Source: an uncultured Selenomonadales bacterium
GTDB lineage: Bacteria > Bacillota > Negativicutes > Selenomonadales > Selenomonadaceae
Reading direction: 5' to 3'
Assembly: GCA_937915885.1 (NCBI GenBank)
Contig: CALGGP010000303.1
Coordinates: 1-5,387, forward strand
Length of the DNA: 5,387 bases
In this document: positions 1 to 5,328 of the stretch, one piece after another
Position numbering within the stretch: the first letter of the stretch is position 1
Layout of the letters: each line of letters begins with the position of its first letter
Made by a program: the position numbers and the translations under genes
The notes under the pieces: model-generated
The model's database searches: none
What the model was told of the DNA's origin: nothing
What the model saw: the letters and a program-made list of their open reading frames with translations, nothing else

Positions 1-49
1 CCTCGACGATTTCTACAAAGATGTGAAGGTATATTTGAAGGCGCGTTAA
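1..49 (+). CDS. 3' end of an unidentified gene (partial)
   Basis: An open frame enters from the left edge and gives the C-terminal residues LDDFYKDVKVYLKAR before a TAA at 47-49. Codons begin at base 2. The fragment is too short to assign to a family. The charged, lysine-rich end is ordinary for a cytosolic protein. Its stop codon overlaps the stop codon of the convergent nitroreductase gene (TAA at 46-48 on the other strand), so the two genes meet tail to tail with no intergenic space. That packing is the main reason to believe the frame is a real gene end, because 15 open codons alone would be weak evidence. Confidence 0.5.
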   Translation, partial: LDDFYKDVKVYLKAR

Positions 50-573
50 AATTTTTCGCGGTGAATTTTTTCGAGCTTCAATTTGTCCAACTCGTGCGGT
101 TTGGGCGTCCGTTCCGCTTCGCCGATCGAAAGGATTGACGCGCATTGATAATTCGACGGGAACTCGAGGAACTCTCGCAAAAATTCTTCGCTCGCGCGTC
201 CGTCCTCCGCCTCGCGCAATCGAACTTGCACCCAACAACTCCCGAGCCCGAGCTCCGTCGCCATTAAATGCATGCCCATCATCGCGATCGACGCGTCCTC
301 AACCCACATGTCCGACTGCTCGACGTCCGCGATCACGACGATCGCCGCCGCCGCTCCCGCCAACATTTTTGCCGCTCCCACCCGGCAGTGCGACATTTTT
401 TCGAGCGTTTCTTTGTCCTTGACGACTATGAACTCGAGCGGATATTTCGAATGTCCCGACGGCGCCAACAGTCCCGCGCGGAGGATCGTCTCTATTTTTT
501 CGTCTTTGATCGGATCGGCGGTGTACTTTCGCACGCTCCGCCGCGCCAACATCAATTCCAACAAACTTTTCAT
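46..573 (-). CDS. nitroreductase family protein (FMN-dependent oxidoreductase)
   Basis: A 175-residue protein of the nitroreductase superfamily. These are homodimeric cytosolic FMN enzymes that use NAD(P)H to reduce nitro compounds, quinones or similar acceptors. Near the N-terminus RRSVRKY (residues 11-17) matches the family's FMN-phosphate-binding start, followed by the usual LLAPSG segment (35-40). The central helix WVEDASIAMMGMHLMATELG (90-109) and the following GSCWVQVR are also typical. The C-terminus has the common GEAERTPKPH turn (151-160). The length suits the short subfamily of about 170-180 residues. The frame is open to 627, but the start at 573 is preferred. It has a GGAG ribosome binding site at 8 bases, and the promoter on this strand (-10 at 603-608) lies inside the longer reading, so a start at 627 would be upstream of transcription. 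The physiological substrate cannot be told from sequence. Confidence 0.92.
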   Translation of the reverse strand: MKSLLELMLARRSVRKYTADPIKDEKIETILRAGLLAPSGHSKYPLEFIVVKDKETLEKMSHCRVGAAKMLAGAAAAIVVIADVEQSDMWVEDASIAMMGMHLMATELGLGSCWVQVRLREAEDGRASEEFLREFLEFPSNYQCASILSIGEAERTPKPHELDKLKLEKIHREKF

Positions 574-590
574 TTCAATCACTCCAATCA
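574..590 (-). promoter_or_regulatory. ribosome binding site deciding the nitroreductase start
   Basis: On the - strand the bases TTGGAGTGATTGAA stand immediately before the ATG at 573. The GGAG core is 8 bases from the start codon. No comparable site precedes the upstream in-frame start at 627. Confidence 0.8.
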
Positions 591-602
591 AAAATTTTGT
601 CG

Positions 603-631
603 ATTGTATCAAGAAAATGTTTGACATTCAA
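603..631 (-). promoter_or_regulatory. sigma-A-type promoter of the nitroreductase gene
   Basis: Read on the - strand there is a -35 box TTGAAT (626-631), a 17-base spacer and an extended -10 box TGATACAAT (TACAAT at 603-608). Transcription would start near 595, giving a leader of about 20 bases that contains the ribosome binding site of the gene starting at 573. The match is close to the housekeeping consensus. Start site and activity are inferred. Confidence 0.8.
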
Positions 632-648
632 GCCGTCGATGATACAAT
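621..648 (+). promoter_or_regulatory. sigma-A-type promoter of the FliD-like gene
   Basis: A perfect -35 box TTGACA (621-626), a 16-base spacer and an extended -10 box TGATACAAT (640-648, TACAAT at 643-648) point rightward. Transcription would begin near 655, leaving a leader of about 43 bases before the ATG at 698. It resembles the housekeeping sigma factor consensus. No sigma-28-type flagellar promoter was seen, which is noteworthy for a gene with a flagellar-type domain. Its -35 box shares one base with the -35 box of the divergent nitroreductase promoter. Confidence 0.85.
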
Positions 649-680
649 TACGGTAGTAAGGAAGATTTTTTGTTTCGATC

Positions 681-697
681 AAGGAAGGTGAAATGTC
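681..697 (+). promoter_or_regulatory. ribosome binding site of the FliD-like gene
   Basis: The purine-rich AAGGAAGGTG (681-690) lies 7 bases before the ATG at 698. Another ATG at 693 is closer to this site but opens a 64-codon shadow frame, so 698 is preferred because it opens the 290-codon frame with the recognisable domain. Confidence 0.75.
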
Positions 698-1570
698 ATG
701 CCAACAGTCAACAACATGCTCGGCGGCACCTATTCGCTTTACAAGTCCGCCTATCAAAACGGGACGCTGTTCAGCTCTAACAACAATCTGCTCGGCTCCA
801 ACAATCGCGCGCAAAATTCGATCGCATCGCTCTGGAGCAATTACGGCTCGTTCAACTCGAATGCGGCGTCGGCATTGTCGGGCTTGAGCGAAATTCGCGG
901 CAACGTCAGTTCGCTCGTGTCGAGCTACGATTCGACGAAGCAGACTTTCTACAACGAGTTCGACGACACCATGGACGAGCTGTCGAAGGCTGCCGAAAAC
1001 ATCAAGGGCTACAACTTCGACGTGCGTCAATACGACGAAAACGGCGAGGCGATTCCGCTCATCACGACCAATGAGACGGTCGGCGAGGACGGGAAAATTA
1101 CCAAGACGACCACGCGGACGGACGCGCTCAACGATGCGGTCAAAGCCGTCAGCGATTTCGCGAAGAAGTACAACAACGCGATCGATTTCTTTGCGGACAA
1201 TAACGACGTGTCGAAGCGGGTCGGGCGGATGCAGACGATGTTTGCGGACACGACGTATCGCAAGGCGAATTACGAGGCGATCGGGCTCAACGTGGGCACG
1301 GACGGGCGCATCACGGTCGACGAAGACAAACTTGCGAACGCGATCGCCAACGATCCGAACAGGGTAGCGAACGCGCTCGGGCGTGACGGCTTAGCGGGCA
1401 AAGCGGAGTCGCACATTTCGACGGCGAACGGTCAAAGATCGATGCTGTTTCCTTCGGCGCAGACTTTGATCGGTAAAGATTTGGCGTCGGCGTCGCTCTA
1501 CACCGGCGCGGGCTATCGAAACATGGCGGCGTATATGAACGTGGGTAATCTCGTCAACATGATGTTCTGA
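698..1570 (+). CDS. FliD C-terminal-domain-like protein (shortened flagellar cap-like protein)
   Basis: A 290-residue, cysteine-free protein rich in Asn, Ser and Ala. Residues about 142-225 resemble the C-terminal part of FliD (HAP2), the cap that sits at the filament tip and folds exported flagellin. A helical segment AVKAVSDFAKKYNNAIDFF (147-165) is followed by GLNVGTDGRITVDEDKLANA (196-215) and NDPNRV, closely matching the family pattern of a Gly-Ile/Leu stretch, DGR, DE.KL and a DP.rV loop. The N-terminal ~60 residues are polar and carry none of the FliD N-terminal domain, and the protein is much shorter than typical FliD (roughly 400 residues or more). Export by the flagellar secretion system is possible, since no Sec signal peptide is visible. 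The gene has its own promoter and terminator and no flagellar neighbours. It could be an accessory cap or filament protein, a stand-alone FliD paralogue, or a relative with another role. The domain resemblance is fairly sure; the function is inferred. Confidence 0.75.
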   Translation: MPTVNNMLGGTYSLYKSAYQNGTLFSSNNNLLGSNNRAQNSIASLWSNYGSFNSNAASALSGLSEIRGNVSSLVSSYDSTKQTFYNEFDDTMDELSKAAENIKGYNFDVRQYDENGEAIPLITTNETVGEDGKITKTTTRTDALNDAVKAVSDFAKKYNNAIDFFADNNDVSKRVGRMQTMFADTTYRKANYEAIGLNVGTDGRITVDEDKLANAIANDPNRVANALGRDGLAGKAESHISTANGQRSMLFPSAQTLIGKDLASASLYTGAGYRNMAAYMNVGNLVNMMF

Positions 1571-1595
1571 AATAAATTTTTTCGATCGATTATCG

Positions 1596-1621
1596 GCTCC
1601 TCATTCGAGGGGCTTTTTTTT
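1596..1621 (+). terminator. intrinsic terminator of the FliD-like gene
   Basis: The stem GCTCCTC/GAGGGGC (1596-1602 with 1607-1613) has seven pairs, one of them G-T, and a four-base ATTC loop. A run of eight T follows (1614-1621). It stands 25 bases after the stop codon and should end the monocistronic transcript. Confidence 0.9.
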
Positions 1622-1652
1622 CGCCCGAAAAATATTGGGGATCGACGGATGG

Positions 1653-1742
1653 TTTTTGTGAGCGCCGCCTGCGCTCCCACCCACCGAGCGCGGCGCCCAA
1701 CCGAGCCCGCAATTCCCACCCCGCGCCGGCGGCGCCCGACTT
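1653..1742 (-). repeat. structured GC-rich repeat, copy A (inverted relative to copy B)
   Basis: The reverse complement of this 90-bp segment aligns without gaps to 1861 onward over about 82 bases, with 60 identical by hand count (about 73 percent). Blocks such as GGTGGGAA and TTGGGCGCCG are exact. On the - strand it can fold into a nine-pair stem GGGCGCCGC/GCGGCGCTC (1690-1698 with 1660-1668, one G-U pair). Each copy seems to be built of two related half units of about 40 bp, each holding GGGTGGG. It resembles a small dispersed structured repeat in the REP/MITE sense, but no known family is recognised. The frame across it is not a gene. Confidence 0.7.
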
Positions 1743-1772
1743 GTTTTTGCGGCAGCCGATCCGGCGCGTCGG

Positions 1773-1810
1773 CGTCCGTCCTCTGCATCGATGCGCGCCC
1801 TCAACGGACG
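1773..1810. repeat. nested hairpin between the two repeat copies
   Basis: CGTCCGT (1773-1779) and ACGGACG (1804-1810) form a perfect 7-bp inverted repeat. The loop contains the perfect 10-bp palindrome GCATCGATGC (1785-1794). A short T run at 1833-1837 follows after GGGCGGC but is not adjacent to this stem, so it is not called a terminator. Role unknown. It may be part of a larger fold that also involves copies A and B. Confidence 0.45.
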
Positions 1811-1860
1811 ACAATCAAAATGGTCGGGCGGCTTTTTATTTCTCTCGCCTCCTCATCATT

Positions 1861-1951
1861 AAAGCAGGCGCTGTCGTCGCCGGGTGGGAACCACTGCCTT
1901 TGTTGGGCGCCGTGCTCGACGGGTGGGGGCGACGACGGCGCCCCATAAAAA
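1861..1951 (+). repeat. structured GC-rich repeat, copy B
   Basis: This is the partner of the copy at 1653-1742, in the opposite orientation and 118 bases away. It holds a perfect 9-bp stem GGGCGCCGT/ACGGCGCCC (1905-1913 with 1935-1943) around a 21-base G-rich loop. Compared with copy A, one base pair of this stem is changed on both sides (C-G in A, T-A in B), so pairing is kept although the sequence differs. Both copies end with a CAC/CAT plus AAAAA edge. Because the copies are inverted, a transcript through the region could also pair A with B. Confidence 0.7.
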
Positions 1952-1995
1952 TTCGGGCGGCGCCTGATATCGTATGGACGACGGATAAAAAATTT

Positions 1996-2021
1996 CCGCT
2001 GAAAGGATCGGCGGCTTTTTT
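1996..2021 (+). terminator. terminator-like hairpin just upstream of pnp (possible attenuator)
   Basis: CCGCTG (1996-2001) pairs with CGGCGG (2009-2014), six pairs including one G-T, around a seven-base loop. After one C there is a run of six T (2016-2021). It ends 40 bases before the pnp start codon. No convincing promoter is visible between it and pnp. Either pnp transcription passes through it, making it a leader attenuator, or it ends a short upstream transcript. In Escherichia coli the pnp leader is the site of autoregulation, but that mechanism uses RNase III, and no claim of the same mechanism is made here. Confidence 0.6.
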
Positions 2022-2048
2022 GTCGAAAATCTAATCGATAAAAATATT

Positions 2049-2061
2049 GGAGGCAAATTAC
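2049..2061 (+). promoter_or_regulatory. ribosome binding site deciding the pnp start
   Basis: GGAGG at 2049-2053 is 8 bases before the ATG at 2062. An in-frame TTG at 2047 overlaps this site and has no site of its own, so 2062 is the start. Confidence 0.9.
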
Positions 2062-4281
2062 ATGCAGAGTTTTGAAATTGAACTCGGCGGAAGGAAGTTG
2101 ATCGTCGAGCACGGCAAAATGGCCAAGCAGGCAAGCGGCGCCGTCCTCGTGCGCTACGGCGATACGGCTGTGCTCGTCACTGCCACCATGTCCGCCGAGC
2201 CGCGCGAAGGCATTGACTTCTTCCCGCTCACCGTCGATTACGAAGAAAAAATGTATTCCGCAGGCAAAATCCCGGGCGGCTTCATCAAACGCGAGGGGCG
2301 TCCGCCGCAATCGGCAGTGCTCAAAAGCCGTCTGATCGATCGCCCGCTGCGTCCGCTGTTCGATAAGGGCATGCGCAATGACGTTCAGATCGTCGCGACG
2401 GTGTTGTGTTTCGATCAGGATAACGCGCCGGAGATCGCGGGCATGTTCGGAGCGTCGTGCGCGCTGGCGGTGTCGGATATCCCTTGGGCGGGACCGATCG
2501 CGGGCGTGAGAGTCGGGCGCATCGGCGAAGAATTTATCATCAATCCGACGGTCGAGCAAACCGAAAAATCCGAGCTCGATCTGATGGTCGCCGGCTCAAG
2601 GGACGCGGTGATGATGGTCGAGGCGGGCGCAAACGAATTGCCCGAAGACGTAATCCTCGACGCGATCCTGTTCGGGCACGAAGAGATCAAAAAATTGGTG
2701 GCATTCCAAGATGAGATCGTCGCCGCCGTCGGCAAGCCCAAGAAGGAAATACAATTATTCGCGGTCGATGAGGAGATCGACAAAGCGGTGCGGGAGTTCG
2801 TCACCGAAAAAATCAACGTCGCCGTCCGCAATCCCGACAAACTTGCGCGGGAGGAAGCGTTGAAGGCGGTCGCCGACGAAACGCAGGAACATTTTGCGGA
2901 GCAATTCCCCGAGTCGACAAAAGCAATCGGCAGCGTCATTCACGACGTGACAAAAGAAATCGTCCGTCGAATGATCACGCATGAAAAAATTCGTCCCGAT
3001 GGTCGCGGCTTGGAGGAAGTCAGACCGATCGAATGCGAAGTCGGACTGTTCGCCCGCACGCACGGCTCGGGCTTATTCACGCGCGGTCAGACGCAGGTGT
3101 TGACGATCACGACCCTCGGAGCGATCGGCGACGAGCAGATCGTTGACGGGCTGGAGCCGGAGTATACGAAACATTATCTGCATCAATATAATTTCCCGGG
3201 CTACAGCGTGGGCGAGGCTCGACCGATGCGCAGCCCCGGGCGTCGCGAGATTGGACATGGGGCGTTGGCGGAGCGCGCGCTCGAACGAATGATCCCGCCG
3301 ATCGAAGAATTTCCGTACACGATCCGATTGGTGTCTGAAGTGCTCGAATCAAACGGGTCGAGTTCGATGGGAAGCGTGTGCGGCTCGACGCTGTCACTGA
3401 TGAACGCGGGCGTCAAGATCAAACGACCCGTGAGCGGCGTGGCGATGGGGCTGGTCAAGGACGGCGACGCGCACACGATTTTGACGGACATTCAAGGCAT
3501 GGAAGATGCGCTCGGCGATATGGATTTCAAAGTGGCGGGCACGACCGAAGGCGTCACGGCGATCCAGATGGATATCAAAGTGGCGGGCATCAATCGCGAA
3601 ATTTTGTCGGACGCGCTTGCGCAGGCGAAACGCGGTCGCGCATTCATACTGTCGAAAATGCTCGAAACGATCAGCGAACCCGCGCCCGATCTGTCGCCGT
3701 ATGCGCCGCGCGTCAGGATTGTGCAGGTGCCCGTCGACAAGATCAGAGAAGTCATCGGACCGGGCGGCAAGGTCGTCAACAAGATCATCGACGAGACGGG
3801 CGTGCAAATCGACATTCACGACGACGGAAATATTTTCGTGACGTCGCCCGACCTCGAGTCGATTGAAAAGGCGCTCAAGATGATTGAAAACATCGTGCAC
3901 GAGATTGCCGTCGGCGAGGAGTTCAACGCAACGGTCGTGCGCATCATCAATATCGGCGCGTTTGTTGAGCTTTTGCCCGGTCGCGAGGCACTCTGCCACA
4001 TTTCGCAATTGGATCGTCGACGCGTCGAGAAGGTCGAGGACGTCGTCAAGATCGGTGACAAGCTCGACGTCAAAGTGACGGAGATCGACGACAAGGGACG
4101 GATTAATGTCAGTCACAGCGCGCTGATGGAGCCGAGCGCGGGCGGGGATCATCGTCCGCCGAGACCGCCTCGACCGAGCGGCGGCGGCTCGAGCGGGGGC
4201 TCCGCGCGGAGGCTCGGGCGGGAATCGACCGCCGAGAGCGAGCGGCGGCAGCAATTCGTTCAGCAATCGATTGGCGGATAA
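2062..4281 (+). CDS. pnp: polyribonucleotide nucleotidyltransferase (PNPase)
   Basis: A 739-residue enzyme as read. PNPase degrades RNA 3' to 5' by phosphorolysis, releasing nucleoside diphosphates, as a ring-shaped trimer that is often part of the RNA degradosome. The first RNase PH-like core contains GGFIKREGRP and LIDRPLRPLF. A helical linker follows, then a second core starting at RPDGRGLEEVRPI with THGSGLFTRGQTQVL and SNGSSSMGSVCGSTL. In EDALGDMDF, Asp482 and Asp488 correspond to the metal-binding aspartates of the E. coli enzyme. A KH domain carries GPGG at 566-569, and an S1 domain spans about 618-689. The enzyme looks fully active. The tail after residue 689 is Gly/Pro/Arg-rich. From about residue 712 the frame appears shifted: the +1 frame gives a more typical Arg/Gly-rich tail ending at 4339, which would make a 758-residue protein. 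No rpsO gene precedes it in this window, unlike the arrangement common in many bacteria. Confidence 0.98.
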   Translation: MQSFEIELGGRKLIVEHGKMAKQASGAVLVRYGDTAVLVTATMSAEPREGIDFFPLTVDYEEKMYSAGKIPGGFIKREGRPPQSAVLKSRLIDRPLRPLFDKGMRNDVQIVATVLCFDQDNAPEIAGMFGASCALAVSDIPWAGPIAGVRVGRIGEEFIINPTVEQTEKSELDLMVAGSRDAVMMVEAGANELPEDVILDAILFGHEEIKKLVAFQDEIVAAVGKPKKEIQLFAVDEEIDKAVREFVTEKINVAVRNPDKLAREEALKAVADETQEHFAEQFPESTKAIGSVIHDVTKEIVRRMITHEKIRPDGRGLEEVRPIECEVGLFARTHGSGLFTRGQTQVLTITTLGAIGDEQIVDGLEPEYTKHYLHQYNFPGYSVGEARPMRSPGRREIGHGALAERALERMIPPIEEFPYTIRLVSEVLESNGSSSMGSVCGSTLSLMNAGVKIKRPVSGVAMGLVKDGDAHTILTDIQGMEDALGDMDFKVAGTTEGVTAIQMDIKVAGINREILSDALAQAKRGRAFILSKMLETISEPAPDLSPYAPRVRIVQVPVDKIREVIGPGGKVVNKIIDETGVQIDIHDDGNIFVTSPDLESIEKALKMIENIVHEIAVGEEFNATVVRIINIGAFVELLPGREALCHISQLDRRRVEKVEDVVKIGDKLDVKVTEIDDKGRINVSHSALMEPSAGGDHRPPRPPRPSGGGSSGGSARRLGRESTAESERRQQFVQQSIGG

Positions 4282-4339
4282 ATACAATCGAAACGAGAGA
4301 GGAGAAGGACGGCGCGGCGGAGACAGGCGTCGGAAATAA
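4195..4339 (+). other. apparent +1 frameshift and alternative pnp 3' end
   Basis: At the five-G run 4195-4199 the S1-distal tail changes character. The annotated frame gives SARRLGREST and ends at 4279-4281. Skipping one base gives APRGGSGGNRPPRASGG, then FSNRLADKYNRNERGEGRRG and GDRRRK, ending with TAA at 4337-4339. This second reading continues the Gly/Arg/Pro style upstream of the shift and looks like a normal basic PNPase tail. It also stops 17 bases before the next start codon, an operon-like distance, instead of 75. One extra G in the run (sequencing error or real mutation) or ribosomal slippage would explain it. It changes only the flexible tail, not the catalytic or RNA-binding domains. 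Confidence 0.7.
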
Positions 4340-4340
4340 C

Positions 4341-4356
4341 AGGGAGGCGTATTGAA
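4341..4356 (+). promoter_or_regulatory. ribosome binding site of the 126-residue gene
   Basis: AGGGAGG (4341-4347) lies 9 bases before the ATG at 4357. It begins directly after the alternative pnp stop at 4337-4339, which fits coupling of the two genes. Confidence 0.85.
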
Positions 4357-4737
4357 ATGGCGACGGTGGACAGATTCCGTGACATGTTGCGAGACAATCG
4401 TGTGAAGACGGACGAGGGCAGCGTGGAACTGTCGGCGCAGCTGAAGTATGATTTTCTGGCGGCGGTGCACACGATGGAGCAGATAGAAAAACTGCAGAAG
4501 GTGATCGAAAATCGTCGCAATAAGCGTGCGGCGTTGCGCGAGAAGATCGCGACGAGTTGTTTCAACGCGCTGAAGGTGCTCGAGGACAAAGAAAAATTGA
4601 AGGACGTAAAAAGTTTGGACGCGGCGTTGCGTGTGCTCGGGGAATGTCGGACGGAAATGATCAAGTTGGCGAGTTCGGATCACGAGGACGACAAACTTGC
4701 GCGGGAAATTCAAGACGGCGTGAGCGCGGGGCGTTGA
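4357..4737 (+). CDS. hypothetical protein, charged and helical, in the pnp operon
   Basis: A 126-residue protein that I do not recognise. It is very rich in Lys, Arg, Glu and Asp and appears almost wholly alpha-helical. A stretch at about 38-64, including EQIEKLQKVIENRRNKRAAL, could form a short coiled coil. There are two cysteines (about 68 and 97), no signal peptide, no membrane segment and no recognisable catalytic motif. It is probably a small cytosolic protein that oligomerises or binds a partner. It lies between pnp and a flavoprotein gene on the same strand, with a strong ribosome binding site and only 21 bases to the next start, so it is likely co-transcribed. The context allows an RNA-metabolism role or a mere passenger position, and the sequence does not decide. 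Confidence 0.8.
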   Translation: MATVDRFRDMLRDNRVKTDEGSVELSAQLKYDFLAAVHTMEQIEKLQKVIENRRNKRAALREKIATSCFNALKVLEDKEKLKDVKSLDAALRVLGECRTEMIKLASSDHEDDKLAREIQDGVSAGR

Positions 4738-4758
4738 TCGATCGGACGGAGTGATGAA

Positions 4759-5250
4759 ATGTTTCGAGAGATGAGGCGCGCACGTCAGCAGACGACGGAA
4801 GAAGAAGCGCGTCGGATTTTGAATGAAGGGACGTCGGGGGTGCTGGCGTTGAGCGGCGACGACGGATATAATTATGCGGTGCCGATCTCGTATGCGCTCG
4901 ACGGGGATAAAATATATTTTCATGCGGCGCCGAGTGGACACAAAATAGATTCGATGCGGCGGAATGATCGGGTGTCGTTTTGTGTGATCGATCAAGATGA
5001 GATCGTGCCGGAGCGATTTACGACGCATTTCAAGAGTGCGATCGCGTTCGGGCGGATCAGAATTGTCGAGAGCGACGACGATCCAGAAAAACGGCGCGGG
5101 CTTGAATTGTTGATGGATAAATATTCGCCCGAGGTGAGTGATGAAGAGCGGGCGAAAGAAATTGCGAAGATGCGGGCGTGCGTGGTGCCGGTGCTCGACA
5201 TCGAACACTTGACGGGGAAAATGGCGAAAGAACTCGTCGCAAAAAAATAA
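4759..5250 (+). CDS. pyridoxamine 5'-phosphate oxidase family protein (Nim-like flavoprotein)
   Basis: A 163-residue protein of the PNPOx-like split-barrel family, closest in style to the NimA/5-nitroimidazole-reductase-related group. These are small dimeric FMN- or heme-binding proteins, and most members have no proven substrate. Seen in order: an N-terminal helix MRRARQQTTEEEARRIL (5-21), the strands GVLALSG and YAVPISYALDGDKIYFHAAP (39-58), then SGHKIDSMRRNDRVSFCV (59-76), AIAFGRIRIVES (95-106) and IEHLTGK near the C-terminus (148-154). The GHK and following segment is the usual flavin-phosphate region. The length is normal for the family. The start at 4759 is chosen for GGAG at 4748-4751, 7 bases upstream; a second ATG at 4771 is in frame but poorly placed. 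It is probably the last gene of the pnp cluster and may serve redox or detoxification chemistry, like the nitroreductase at the other end of the window. Nitroimidazole resistance is not implied by sequence alone. Confidence 0.9.
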   Translation: MFREMRRARQQTTEEEARRILNEGTSGVLALSGDDGYNYAVPISYALDGDKIYFHAAPSGHKIDSMRRNDRVSFCVIDQDEIVPERFTTHFKSAIAFGRIRIVESDDDPEKRRGLELLMDKYSPEVSDEERAKEIAKMRACVVPVLDIEHLTGKMAKELVAKK

Positions 5251-5264
5251 AGGGCGCCGCCCTT
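5250..5264 (+). repeat. small hairpin overlapping the last stop codon of the pnp cluster
   Basis: AAGGGC (5250-5255) and GCCCTT (5259-5264) form a perfect 6-bp stem with a three-base loop, overlapping the final base of the stop codon. It has no T run of its own and stands just before the main terminator. It may protect the 3' end or be part of a two-hairpin terminator. Confidence 0.5.
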
Positions 5265-5265
5265 A

Positions 5266-5288
5266 TGATCCCTTCGGGGATTTTTTTT
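5266..5288 (+). terminator. intrinsic terminator of the pnp cluster (UUCG loop)
   Basis: ATCCC (5268-5272) pairs with GGGAT (5277-5281) around TTCG, forming the very stable C(UUCG)G tetraloop. A run of eight T (5281-5288) follows. It ends the transcription unit holding pnp, the 126-residue gene and the flavoprotein gene. Confidence 0.9.
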
Positions 5289-5328
5289 ATCCCGCCCGCT
5301 CATTTTTTTTCGGGGTTCGGGGGTGACG

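Noticed and set aside
574..627. Eighteen-residue N-terminal extension of the nitroreductase
   Set aside because: The extension would start upstream of the - strand -10 box and lacks a ribosome binding site. The family's N-terminus fits the start at 573.
575..1030. 151-codon - strand open frame opposite the FliD-like gene
   Set aside because: Antisense shadow, without family resemblance or ribosome binding site. It overlaps the divergent promoter region.
1821..1837. Terminator at GGGCGGC followed by five T
   Set aside because: No adjacent upstream sequence pairs well with this GC stretch, and the T run is short and soon interrupted.
1590..2034. Open frames on both strands through the two repeat copies sharing a peptide pattern AGWE..L.LGA.L.GW.RRRR
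   Set aside because: The shared peptide follows from the DNA repeat. Substitutions fall on all codon positions, many change the residue, and the frames lack convincing starts and ribosome binding sites. Conservation fits the hairpin stem better than a protein.
2047..2061. TTG at 2047 as the start of pnp
   Set aside because: It overlaps the GGAGG that serves the ATG at 2062 and has no ribosome binding site of its own. The sequence MQSFEIELGGR is a normal PNPase N-terminus.
1571..2061. CRISPR array, tRNA or known riboswitch in the long intergenic region
   Set aside because: Only two repeat copies exist and they are inverted and diverged, with no regular spacers. No cloverleaf and no riboswitch core that I recognise was found.
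1801..2559. 252-codon - strand open frame across the intergenic region and the start of pnp
   Set aside because: It overlaps the N-terminal core of pnp and the repeat copy, has low-complexity basic composition and no recognisable family.
3394..5208. 604-codon open frame on the - strand opposite pnp and the two downstream genes
   Set aside because: It lies antisense to three well-supported genes. Its product is an Arg/His/Phe-rich mixture without any domain, as expected for the complement of GC-rich codons. No ribosome binding site or promoter supports it.
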